Below, one piece after another: positions 1-6,922 of a DNA stretch of 36,839 bases. Source of the DNA: Ruminococcus flavefaciens (GTDB taxonomy: Bacteria; Bacillota; Clostridia; Oscillospirales; Ruminococcaceae); NCBI GenBank assembly GCA_023667045.1, contig JAMPAU010000014.1:1-36839 (forward strand). The letters run 5' to 3'. The position numbers were made by a program, and so were the translations under genes. The notes below the pieces were generated by a model. It was not told the origin of the DNA. It searched no databases and worked only from the letters and a program-made list of their open reading frames with translations. The number at the start of each line of letters is the position of its first letter. The stretch's first letter is position 1.

Positions 1-1
1 T

Positions 2-30
2 ATTATATCACCAATTTCAGCAAAAGTCAA
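2..30 (-). promoter_or_regulatory. Sigma-A type promoter for a gene beyond the left edge
   Basis: On the minus strand a -35 element TTGACT (25-30) is separated by 17 bp from a -10 element TATAAT (2-7), with a TG one base upstream of the -10. It lies downstream of pnuC and points out of the window, so it should serve a gene to the left that cannot be seen. Confidence 0.65.
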
Positions 31-65
31 GTAAAAAAAGTCTCTCAAATTTTCTGATTTTTTAG

Positions 66-755
66 TCATTCTGCTGTAGACAACTGCCTTTTTTCCATTC
101 TGTGCCAGCTCACAAAGCCGTAAATATCATTAAAAAGAAACATCACAAAGCATACTGTAACGGAAATATACGACACGTCATTGAGCGAAGCAAGCCCCCA
201 GAGAATAATAAGAATAACATCATTTAAGGCGTAGGCAAGCGAAAAAAAAGTACTTCTCCGGAAAGTAAGATACACTGCAATAAAGCTTGTCAGCACAGAA
301 AGAGTACTGAATACAAGATTTGATGTATGAAAGAATTTAAGTATAAAGTAAAATATTAAAGTCACAATAAATGACATAACAAGCATAAGTATAATTTCAG
401 ACTTTTTTATATGATTTACCTTGACTTCTCCGCTGTCACCGTAAGGATTTCTGAGCCATGACACCAATGCAAAAACCGCCATAGGAGCTATCATGCCTAA
501 GTAAGTTATCATTTCACCATAATATGCACATCCAAAAGATATTATACCATAAAGTATACTGAAAACTATCATCATAGCCTGTCCTGCCGGATTGCCCTTA
601 GCATTGATAATTATTGCTGTAACACCAATCAATGACGCAACAAGTGTGATAACGCCGTCCTTGCTGAACACCACAAAAGAAACTACAATACTCACAACAG
701 ACGAAATCCAAAGAAAAATCTCGCCTTTTGTGAAATAATTCATAAGCTTTTTCAT
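66..755 (-). CDS. pnuC: PnuC-family nicotinamide riboside/NMN transporter
   Basis: Predicted integral membrane transporter that brings an NAD precursor (nicotinamide riboside in most characterised PnuC proteins) across the cytoplasmic membrane for salvage. The protein is about 229 residues with seven or so hydrophobic segments and the aromatic C-terminal NDxYGFVSW stretch typical of PnuC. The start is the ATG at 755, because GGAGG lies 6-10 bases upstream (about 761-769); an upstream in-frame codon at 788 has no such site. It follows a terminator and is probably expressed on its own. The window also carries nadB and nadC, so both de novo synthesis and salvage of NAD are suggested. Substrate specificity is inferred from the family. 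Confidence 0.88.
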   Translation of the reverse strand: MKKLMNYFTKGEIFLWISSVVSIVVSFVVFSKDGVITLVASLIGVTAIIINAKGNPAGQAMMIVFSILYGIISFGCAYYGEMITYLGMIAPMAVFALVSWLRNPYGDSGEVKVNHIKKSEIILMLVMSFIVTLIFYFILKFFHTSNLVFSTLSVLTSFIAVYLTFRRSTFFSLAYALNDVILIILWGLASLNDVSYISVTVCFVMFLFNDIYGFVSWHRMEKRQLSTAE

Positions 756-777
756 TATGTGAACCTCCGAAAAAATA

Positions 778-805
778 ATTATATTCATAAAAAAAGCACC
801 TGCAA
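778..805 (-). promoter_or_regulatory. Possible pnuC promoter overlapping a terminator
   Basis: TTGCAG (800-805), 16 bp, TATAAT (778-783) on the minus strand. The -35 lies within the descending arm of the terminator hairpin that ends the upstream prepilin gene. The leader to the pnuC ATG would be only about 15 nt. Confidence 0.4.
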
Positions 806-846
806 CACATCTTCAAAGACCTAACGATGTGTGCAAATGCTTTTTT
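790..846 (-). terminator. Rho-independent terminator after prepilin gene
   Basis: Minus-strand hairpin with arms 826-845 and 791-811, pairing AAAAAGCA..TGCA and CACATC with their complements (two G-U pairs), loop of about 14 nt, followed by a run of seven T. The A-rich start makes it likely to work in both directions. Confidence 0.75.
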
Positions 847-879
847 GCATTCTACCCGGTGGCAGTTTTATTATTAAAT

Positions 880-1407
880 TTATGTTGTTTCTGTGTATTC
901 TATGGCTGTCATATCAAAGCTCTGTACATCTGTAGCGTTAGTGTCTTCCTGCTTTACAGGATAAGAACCTTTATGACGGTTAGTATTACCGCTCGCCGAT
1001 ACTACCGACTTAACCATATAGTTATTCACATAAATTCTGTAAGTTGTTGCCTTCTGGTCGCCGTAAATTTTGTTTACCTGTTTAGTAAAATCATTTATAA
1101 AATCAGTGTCAGTAGCGTTTGCATCTCCCGATGCTGAAGCCCCCGTGTCTTTGTCCCAATAGAAATAGAAATCACCAGTACCTACATTTTTTTCATCATC
1201 TTTGAGTTTGCGTTCTTTGAATTTATAGTCCTGCACAACCGTCTGGGCTGCATTAAAGATAACACGGGCGTTATTATTCTGTTTTTTAATTTTTGAGTTA
1301 GCAAGCCAGTTCATCCACGACGGTATCAAGATAGCTGAAAGTATACCGATAACAGCTATAACAACAATAAGCTCCGTTAAAGTAAAACCTTTTAATTTTT
1401 TATTCAC
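880..1407 (-). CDS. Type IV prepilin-like protein (third paralogue)
   Basis: A prepilin with short leader MNKKLKG followed by mature FTLTELIVV, so cleavage by PilD is expected after the glycine and the conserved Glu5 is present. A hydrophobic helix of about 20 residues is followed by a 125-residue soluble domain rich in D, K, T and N, ending in a GSYP motif region shared in looser form with the two other prepilins nearby. About 175 residues. The start is the GTG at 1407, because GGAGG lies 8 bases upstream; the TTG at 1422 overlaps that site. It has its own consensus promoter (1434-1462) and terminator, so it is an independent transcript. Minor or alternative pilin; the role is inferred. Confidence 0.88.
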   Translation of the reverse strand: MNKKLKGFTLTELIVVIAVIGILSAILIPSWMNWLANSKIKKQNNNARVIFNAAQTVVQDYKFKERKLKDDEKNVGTGDFYFYWDKDTGASASGDANATDTDFINDFTKQVNKIYGDQKATTYRIYVNNYMVKSVVSASGNTNRHKGSYPVKQEDTNATDVQSFDMTAIEYTETT

Positions 1408-1433
1408 TGCCAAAACCTCCAATCTATAATAAC

Positions 1434-1462
1434 ATTATAACACTTTATTCATAATCTGTCAA
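1434..1462 (-). promoter_or_regulatory. Promoter of third prepilin gene
   Basis: TTGACA (1457-1462), 17-bp spacer, TATAAT (1434-1439) on the minus strand, with TG one base before the -10. The spacer carries TTATGAA two bases after the -35, as in three other promoters here. The leader is about 20 nt. Confidence 0.85.
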
Positions 1463-1521
1463 TGATTTTGCAGGAGTGTAAATGCACAAAAATCCGGCAG
1501 AAATTAGTGCAAATCACCAGT

Positions 1522-2034
1522 TTATGATAATTTATCAGCCGTTTCTATTTTATTTGTAATGAGAGCCTTTTTGAGAACATCATCAGCACCGTTAATCTCA
1601 TCTGCATAATTGTCCCAGTTTTTAGCGGTGAGGAAAGGCGGATAACTTCCGTAATAGTTCTTATTTCTCACAGCTACGGCGACGCACTCGGTAGACTTTA
1701 TATAGAAAGCCCCGTCAACCTTTTCTATTTCAGAAAAATAAGTCTTCATTTCCTTGCCGAAATTCTCCGAAAGTTTTGTACCAGAGCCGTCAGTGTAAGT
1801 GCCATTGCTCATAATATGGATACCCTCCGGAAGTTCTTGGTCTTCAAAATAGAGGTCATCAATGTAAGCGGTAATAGCCTTGTGCAGAGTTGAAGCATTG
1901 CTGTTAGCACCTTGAATCTTAGCTTTCTTGACATAGCCAAGCATTGACGGAACAAGAATAGCAGCGAGTACGCCTATAATTGCAATAACTACTATAAGTT
2001 CGATAAGAGTAAAACCTTTTAATTTTTTTATCAT
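1522..2034 (-). CDS. Type IV prepilin (second paralogue)
   Basis: 170 residues with leader MIKKLKG and mature FTLIELIVVIAIIGVLAAI, Glu5 present, then an extended N-terminal helix nearly identical for about 45 residues to the prepilin at 3092-3601 (SMLGYVKKxKIQGANS). The globular domain differs in the middle but keeps the AVRxxxYYGxYP and TAKNW blocks near the C terminus, so the two are paralogues. A GGAGGGTG site precedes the ATG at 2034. It has its own strong promoter and a very short leader. It is an alternative or accessory pilin subunit of the same fibre system. Confidence 0.92.
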   Translation of the reverse strand: MIKKLKGFTLIELIVVIAIIGVLAAILVPSMLGYVKKAKIQGANSNASTLHKAITAYIDDLYFEDQELPEGIHIMSNGTYTDGSGTKLSENFGKEMKTYFSEIEKVDGAFYIKSTECVAVAVRNKNYYGSYPPFLTAKNWDNYADEINGADDVLKKALITNKIETADKLS

Positions 2035-2058
2035 ATAACACCCTCCGTTTCTGAGAAT

Positions 2059-2087
2059 ATTATAACATTTCGTTCATAATTTGTCAA
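2059..2087 (-). promoter_or_regulatory. Promoter of second prepilin gene
   Basis: TTGACA (2082-2087), 17 bp, TATAAT (2059-2064) on the minus strand, with TG one base before the -10 and TTATGAA inside the spacer. The leader is about 18 nt. Confidence 0.88.
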
Positions 2088-2106
2088 GAAAAAACAAATA
2101 TTTAAG

Positions 2107-2994
2107 TTATTTAAACAAATCAAGTGCAGTCTGAAACTGTATATCATCATCAGTGCATATTATATCGGGGTCATACTGCATAGGCACTTCTATATCGGGG
2201 GATAAACCTACTCCGTCATAGCACTGCCAGTTGCCGACAGTATAATATCCGGCGGTATATTTTATGCTTTCATTTTCCGAGATTTTTTCATTATTCTGAA
2301 AACTCCCCTTGCCGTATGTTTTAGTGCCTACTACAGTAACATCTCCGTCATAGAACTGCACCATAGCCGACATAAATATTTCCCCTGAACTCGCTGTATT
2401 TTCGTTTACCAGTATAACTACTTTTTTGTCGGTGCGTTTATTGTTGAAACTTATATTTACATCTTCGGTTTTTCCGTTGAAGTAATAGTATTTAGCTATA
2501 TTGCGAGGTTCGATAAAATAAGCAAGCGTATTCATGCAGTATTCAGTGTAACCGCCGAGATTCTCTCTGAGGTCGATAATAAAGCCGTCGGTATCGGGAC
2601 TATCCTTAAAAAAATGAGCAAAGCCCTGTGTACCGTCGAAATGAAAATTACCGCAGTTAATATAGGCTATGCTGTCAAACATCTGGTACTTGTTGGAGTA
2701 TTCATATGTTTCGTCGTCTCCGGACGTATCAACAACGCCGTTATCATAGAAATAGTCAAAATATTCGTCAGCACTTGTGTAGTAGCCGTCCACAGCGTTT
2801 TCGATAGCTTTTTTTTCGTCTGTAAAATTCATCTCTGCTTTTCCGTCAATCTTGCTGTCAATGCTTGCAAATACGCTGAATTTTTCGCCGGTTTTGAGAG
2901 TAACACTGTTTTCGCCCCTGCATACAAAGTACCCCGCACCAAAGCAAGCCACCAGTCCGAGAATAGTAAGTACGTGTTTTGAGTCGCTGTCCAA
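2107..2994 (-). CDS. Membrane-anchored S41-family (C-terminal processing type) peptidase
   Basis: About 295 residues. One N-terminal hydrophobic segment (about residues 8-25) should anchor it in the membrane with the catalytic domain outside. The S41 core is visible: FIIDLRENLGG, then ENTASSGEIF with the probable nucleophile Ser, and GTKTYGKGSFQ with the general-base Lys. The stretch between anchor and core is short, acidic and shows no clear PDZ domain, unlike classical CtpA/CtpB. The start is chosen as TTG at 2994, because GGAGGTGAT (full anti-SD complement) lies 7 bases upstream; an ATG at 3009 overlaps that site and sits in a terminator. It lies between prepilin genes, so pilin processing or surface quality control is possible but unproven. 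Confidence 0.85.
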   Translation of the reverse strand: MDSDSKHVLTILGLVACFGAGYFVCRGENSVTLKTGEKFSVFASIDSKIDGKAEMNFTDEKKAIENAVDGYYTSADEYFDYFYDNGVVDTSGDDETYEYSNKYQMFDSIAYINCGNFHFDGTQGFAHFFKDSPDTDGFIIDLRENLGGYTEYCMNTLAYFIEPRNIAKYYYFNGKTEDVNISFNNKRTDKKVVILVNENTASSGEIFMSAMVQFYDGDVTVVGTKTYGKGSFQNNEKISENESIKYTAGYYTVGNWQCYDGVGLSPDIEVPMQYDPDIICTDDDIQFQTALDLFK

Positions 2995-3011
2995 AAGAAT
3001 CACCTCCATAA

Positions 3012-3041
3012 ATAAAACCTCTCCCGATATGAGAGAGGTTT
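3012..3041 (-). terminator. Terminator after the leader-bearing prepilin gene
   Basis: Minus-strand hairpin: AAACCTCTCTC (3041-3031), 5-nt loop, GGGAGAGGTTT (3025-3015), 11 paired bases with one G-U pair, then TATTT. The T tract is short, so some read-through into the S41 peptidase gene is likely; no separate promoter for that gene was found. Confidence 0.65.
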
Positions 3042-3091
3042 ATTATTAAAGAAAAAATAAATTTACAACAGAGTATATAAAGCTACTTCTA

Positions 3092-3601
3092 TCAAGTAGT
3101 AGTGCCTACTTCTGCCTTATCAGCAGCTACTACAGCTTCAGCAGCTTGTCGAGTTGTAGTCGGAGCCGGAACTTTATCAGTACCCCAGTTCTTAGCTGTG
3201 TAGTATGCAGGATATGTACCATAGTACTTACCGCTTCTTACAGCAGCAACTGTACAGCTACCGTCCTTGAAACCTAAAGTAGCGTCAATTGAATCAATAT
3301 CGCTGAAGAAAGGCTTGATAGCTTCTTTAACGTCTTTTTCATCACTAATTTTAGTAACATCTGATGAAGGTTTGGTTAAATCAACATATCCGTCACCAAA
3401 AATTGAATCCTCATCATCGAGGTCAGCAGCAGCAGAGTTAGCAGCCTTAGCGAGTGTAGAAGCTGTAGAGTTAGCACCCTGAATCTTAGACTTCTTTACA
3501 TAACCGAGCATTGAAGGTACGAGGATAGCAGCAAGTACACCGATGATAGCGATAACAACGATAAGCTCGATAAGGGTAAAACCTTTTTTAGTTGTTTTCA
3601 T
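3092..3601 (-). CDS. pilA: Type IV prepilin, probable major pilin
   Basis: 169 residues with leader MKTTKKG and mature FTLIELIVVIAIIGVLAAI, Glu5 present, and a small Ala/Thr/Asp-rich globular domain with AAVRSGKYYGTYP near the end. AAGGAGG precedes the ATG at 3601. I call it the probable major subunit because it has the strongest expression signals: consensus promoter with TG extension, a long structured leader, a perfect SD and a location next to pilB-pilT. It lacks the C-terminal disulphide loop of many Gram-negative pilins. It is the paralogue of the 1522-2034 product. Assignment as pilA is by position and signals, not by direct comparison. Confidence 0.9.
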   Translation of the reverse strand: MKTTKKGFTLIELIVVIAIIGVLAAILVPSMLGYVKKSKIQGANSTASTLAKAANSAAADLDDEDSIFGDGYVDLTKPSSDVTKISDEKDVKEAIKPFFSDIDSIDATLGFKDGSCTVAAVRSGKYYGTYPAYYTAKNWGTDKVPAPTTTRQAAEAVVAADKAEVGTTT

Positions 3602-3634
3602 AATAGAAAACCTCCTTAATAAATAATATTTTTT

Positions 3635-3732
3635 GTGCGGTCTTCAAACCGGCACGGATAGTCGGGATATACTAAAAGTTTTAGTTCCGGTTTATATTCA
3701 CCGAAACTCATGAATAATATCTCTCTCCCAAC
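3635..3732 (-). ncRNA. Structured 5' leader of probable pilA mRNA (unclassified cis-regulatory RNA candidate)
   Basis: The 3602-3958 gap contains this leader, its promoter and the pilT terminator. On the minus strand three helices can be drawn. P1 is GTTGGGA (3732-3726) with TCCCGAC (3667-3661). P2, inside it, is AGTTTCGGT (3708-3700) with ACCGGAACT (3691-3683), 8-nt loop. P3 is GTG-CGGT with ACCG-CAC (3655-3635) with one bulged C. AAACCGG in the 3' side of P2 and CCGGTTT in the 5' side of P3 are perfectly complementary, so P2 and P3 could compete with an alternative helix. I see none of the conserved cores of the c-di-GMP-I or -II riboswitches. Confidence 0.45.
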
Positions 3733-3749
3733 TCTTTAACTGTGATTAT

Positions 3750-3778
3750 ATTATAGCACTTAATTCATAAAATGTCAA
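3750..3778 (-). promoter_or_regulatory. Promoter of probable pilA
   Basis: TTGACA (3773-3778), 17 bp, TATAAT (3750-3755) on the minus strand, TG one base before the -10, TTATGAA in the spacer. The start site should be near 3743, giving a leader of about 140 nt. Confidence 0.9.
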
Positions 3779-3932
3779 CACTTTCTTCAAAAAAAAATAT
3801 TTTTACGGTCAATTTTTACATACCCGCATTAAAACGGCTTATTTTTTTGTATTTTTCGTCAATTTGCACAAGAATCTATGAATAAGTAAAATTATTAAAA
3901 TAATAAATTGTTCATATTATACCAAAAGTAAA

Positions 3933-3951
3933 GGCGGACAATATGTCCGCC
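3933..3951 (-). terminator. Terminator after pilT
   Basis: Perfect GGCGGACA/TGTCCGCC hairpin with a 3-nt loop, followed on the minus strand by TTTACTTTT. It lies just beyond the pilT stop codon and separates pilBT from the pilin transcript. Confidence 0.8.
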
Positions 3952-3958
3952 ATGAGTA

Positions 3959-5050
3959 TTACTGTTTGGGAGCTCCGCCCATTTGTGCAAGGAATCTATA
4001 AAACTCCTGCTTGTCAAGACACTTTTCGAGAGCGTCTATTTCGGATATTACACCGCCGTGTACGAACTTTGCAAGCTCCATATCAAGCGACTGCATTCCT
4101 GCCTGTTTACCAGTCTGAATAGCCGACTGAATAAGGTGAATCTTATTGTCACGAATCATAGCGGCTATAGCGTCGGTAACGTTAAGGATTTCCTGTACGG
4201 CTATACGCCCAGAGCCGTCTTTCTTCGGAATAAGTGTCTGTGAGATAACGGCAACAAGGTTATTTGCAAGCTGTGTACGAATCTGACCCTGCTGATGTTC
4301 AGGGTAAACGTCGATAATACGGTTGATAGTATCTGATGCACTGGTAGTATGCAGTGTACTCATAACAAGGTGACCTGTTTCAGCGGCGGTTACGGCAGCC
4401 TGAATAGTCTCAAAGTCACGCATTTCTCCTACGAGGATAACGTCTGGGTCTTCACGGAGGGCAGCACGGAGAGCCAACTCAAAGCTTGGTACGTCGTCGC
4501 CTATTTCTCTCTGGTTAACCATACATCTCTTGTGTTCGTGTACGTATTCTATCGGGTCTTCAACCGTGATAATATGTGCGCTTCTGCTTACATTTATGAA
4601 GTCAATCATACCGGCAAGGGTTGTAGATTTACCCGAACCTGTAGGACCTGTAACAAGTATCATTCCACGAGGTCTCATAGCAAACTCCGAAAGAATCGGC
4701 GGAAGTGACAAGTCCTCAAGGGTCGGAATGTCGTTTCTGAGAAGACGTATAGCTATAGCCGGCTTGCCTTTCTGGAAATAGATATTTACACGGTGACGGT
4801 AACCGCTTCTTGTCTGAAAAGAAAAGTCAGTATCGTGGTGATTGTTTACACTTGTCTGCTGATTCTCGTTAGTCATCTGATGAACAACGTCAAGGATTTC
4901 CTCCTCGTCCATTACCGGATAGCGTGAACCCATAGTTCTCAATGCACCATTGAGACGTACAACCGGAGTGATTCCGTAAGTGAAGTGCAAGTCCGAACAG
5001 CCCAAAAGGCGTACTTCGTCAAGTATTCTGTTGATTTCAATTACTCCCAT
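3959..5050 (-). CDS. pilT: Type IV pilus retraction ATPase PilT
   Basis: Cytoplasmic hexameric secretion ATPase expected to power pilus retraction (twitching motility, DNA uptake or adhesion under load). 363 residues. Visible motifs: N-terminal LHFTYG PAS-like region; AIRLLRN at 100-106, the AIRxLRx block typical of PilT; Walker A GPTGSGKS at 135-142; Asp box VEDPIE at 163-168; Walker B DPDVILVGEMRD at 201-212; His box HLVMSTLHT at 227-235. GGGAGG lies 10 bases upstream of the ATG at 5050. It follows pilB by 30 bases and is probably cotranscribed with it. The AIR motif and its length make PilT more likely than a second extension ATPase. Confidence 0.95.
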   Translation of the reverse strand: MGVIEINRILDEVRLLGCSDLHFTYGITPVVRLNGALRTMGSRYPVMDEEEILDVVHQMTNENQQTSVNNHHDTDFSFQTRSGYRHRVNIYFQKGKPAIAIRLLRNDIPTLEDLSLPPILSEFAMRPRGMILVTGPTGSGKSTTLAGMIDFINVSRSAHIITVEDPIEYVHEHKRCMVNQREIGDDVPSFELALRAALREDPDVILVGEMRDFETIQAAVTAAETGHLVMSTLHTTSASDTINRIIDVYPEHQQGQIRTQLANNLVAVISQTLIPKKDGSGRIAVQEILNVTDAIAAMIRDNKIHLIQSAIQTGKQAGMQSLDMELAKFVHGGVISEIDALEKCLDKQEFYRFLAQMGGAPKQ

Positions 5051-5080
5051 AAAATTATAACCTCCCTGATTATATATAAA

Positions 5081-6760
5081 TTATACTGAGAATGTAGTTC
5101 TTACAAGTTCGTCGATAGAAGTCTGACCTGCAATAACAAGCTCTGCCGCATTGTCACGGAGAAGTTTAGTACCATTGTTTCTGGCTGCTTCTTCAATTTC
5201 CTCTTTACCGCCACCGGCAGCAATAATCTGTGAAACCTTAGCAGTACAGTGAATAATCTCATGAATAGCGGTTCTACCTCTGTAGCCTGTGTTGTTGCAT
5301 TCAGGACAGCCGACGGGCTGATAAATCTGTATAGGCTGGTCTACTCCCATAAGCTCGCTCTCTTCTTCTGTTGACATTACAGGCTGTTTGCAGGCAGGAC
5401 ACAGTACCTTAATAAGTCGCTGTGCAATAACGCCGATAAGTGATGTGGCAACCATGTAGGGAGCAACGCCCATATCTACAAGACGGACAACAGTTGAGGC
5501 AGCGTCATTTGTATGAAGTGTGGAAAGAACCAAGTGACCTGTGATAGCGGCACGGATACCAATATCTGCTGTTTCAGTATCACGCATCTCACCTATCATA
5601 ACTATGTCAGGGTCCTGACGGAGAATAGAACGGAGAGCCGCAGCAAAGGTCATTCCGGCTTTCATGTTTACTTGACACTGATTGATTCCGTCGATAGCTT
5701 TTTCTACAGGGTCTTCAACAGTGATAACGTTTACGTTAGGTTTAGCGAGTTCGCCGAGTGCGGCGTACAAGGTAGTAGTTTTACCAGAACCAGTAGGACC
5801 AGTAACGAGGATAACGCCGTGCGGTACACGGAGCATAGACTCGAAAAGCTGATAGTTATAGTCAGACATACCGAGGTCGGTAATTTTACGGAGTGCAATC
5901 TGTCCGGTAGAAAGAATACGTATAACTATCTTTTCGCCGTTTACCATAGGAAGTGAAGATACACGGACATCAAGAGTTGTGCCGTCTACTACCTGTGTAA
6001 AACGTCCGTCCTGCGGTATACGCTTTTCAGCGATGTTCATACCGCTGATAAGTTTAAGACGTGTAGTCAATGCACTATGTACTGTGCTTGAAATATTCAT
6101 AAGTTCAACAAGGTCGCCGTTTACACGGATACGGATTCTTGTATAGGTCTTGAAAGGCTCAATATGAATATCGGTAGCGTCTGCACGGTAAGACTGTTCA
6201 ATGATAGTAGTAGCAAGCTTAACGATAGGTGCGCTTTCTACTCTGTCCTTTGATTCTTCGTCTTCCATGTTGCCGTTGTCTCCGCCGTTCATAGCAACGA
6301 TACTGTCAACCACGCTGTCAACGTTCTGCATTGAGTAATTTTTACCGATAGCTTTGTTGATAGCTGTAGTTGTAGCAAGTACTGGTATACAGTCCATACC
6401 TGTTGAAACTTTAATTTCTTCAAAAACAATAAAGTTTACAGGGTCGTTAGTAGCTACTGTAAGTCTCTTACCAGTAATGGCAATAGCTATTACAGTATGC
6501 TTCTTTGCAAGTGCTTCAGGTATCTTGTTGACTGCTTCAGAATTGATTTCAATTGCGTCAAGGTCAACATAGCGTACCATCATTTTTCCGGCGAGTGCCT
6601 TAGTAAAGTTCTGTTCTGACATGAAACCGAGTTCGACAACAACATCACCGAACTTCTTTGTTCCGTTAGACTCTTTCTGAGCCTCAAGAACTTTCATAAG
6701 CTGTTCCTGATTAATCAGTCCCTGACCAACTAAGTAATCGCCTATTCTCTCGTTTCTCAT
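5081..6760 (-). CDS. pilB: Type IV pilus assembly ATPase PilB with MshEN N-terminal domain
   Basis: Extension ATPase that drives pilin polymerisation at the cytoplasmic face with PilC. 559 residues from the ATG at 6760, which has GGAGG 6 bases upstream; an upstream codon at 6784 lacks a site. Residues 5-28 fit the MshEN consensus (R-I-G-x-x-L, ten residues, L-x-x-x-L-x-x-Q), with a second imperfect copy at about 37-60. In MshE and some PilB proteins this domain binds c-di-GMP. Walker A GPTGSGKT lies near 321; Walker B has DPDIVMIGEMRD. The zinc-binding tetracysteine (CPAC near 452, CPEC near 485) is present. It is upstream of pilT in one unit. c-di-GMP binding is inferred from the motif. Confidence 0.95.
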   Translation of the reverse strand: MRNERIGDYLVGQGLINQEQLMKVLEAQKESNGTKKFGDVVVELGFMSEQNFTKALAGKMMVRYVDLDAIEINSEAVNKIPEALAKKHTVIAIAITGKRLTVATNDPVNFIVFEEIKVSTGMDCIPVLATTTAINKAIGKNYSMQNVDSVVDSIVAMNGGDNGNMEDEESKDRVESAPIVKLATTIIEQSYRADATDIHIEPFKTYTRIRIRVNGDLVELMNISSTVHSALTTRLKLISGMNIAEKRIPQDGRFTQVVDGTTLDVRVSSLPMVNGEKIVIRILSTGQIALRKITDLGMSDYNYQLFESMLRVPHGVILVTGPTGSGKTTTLYAALGELAKPNVNVITVEDPVEKAIDGINQCQVNMKAGMTFAAALRSILRQDPDIVMIGEMRDTETADIGIRAAITGHLVLSTLHTNDAASTVVRLVDMGVAPYMVATSLIGVIAQRLIKVLCPACKQPVMSTEEESELMGVDQPIQIYQPVGCPECNNTGYRGRTAIHEIIHCTAKVSQIIAAGGGKEEIEEAARNNGTKLLRDNAAELVIAGQTSIDELVRTTFSV

Positions 6761-6818
6761 AAAAAACCTCCGCTCTTTATTCATAAAGTATGAGTTCAGC
6801 CGTTTATTCTTTACAAAT

Positions 6819-6846
6819 ATTACAGCAATGAAAACAAACTTTTAAA
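6819..6846 (-). promoter_or_regulatory. Possible pilB-pilT promoter
   Basis: TTTAAA (6841-6846), 16 bp, TGTAAT (6819-6824) on the minus strand with TG one base before the -10. This is the best match in the pilB-pilD divergent gap, but it is clearly weaker than the prepilin promoters. Confidence 0.35.
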
Positions 6847-6852
6847 TTTTAC

Positions 6853-6880
6853 TTGAATTTTCCAGAAATTATGTTATAAT
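6853..6880 (+). promoter_or_regulatory. Promoter of pilD
   Basis: TTGAAT (6853-6858), 16 bp, TATAAT (6875-6880), with TG one base before the -10. It faces pilD and lies 42 bases before its start codon. Confidence 0.7.
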
Positions 6881-6922
6881 AACTTATGTAACTATATTAA
6901 ATGAAAAGGAGGGTAAAACAAA

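Noticed and set aside
756-790. NAD+-II (pnuC-type) riboswitch before pnuC
   Set aside because: The leader between the likely start site and the ATG is too short for such an element.
829-1137. Plus-strand open frame opposite the third prepilin gene
   Set aside because: It is antisense to a clear prepilin and starts in a terminator stem; no motif.
3602-3740. c-di-GMP riboswitch in the probable pilA leader
   Set aside because: It would fit pilus biology, but I could not find the conserved cores of class I (GEMM, CGCAAAGCC and GGUAGC-type) or class II; the leader is listed only as an unclassified structure.
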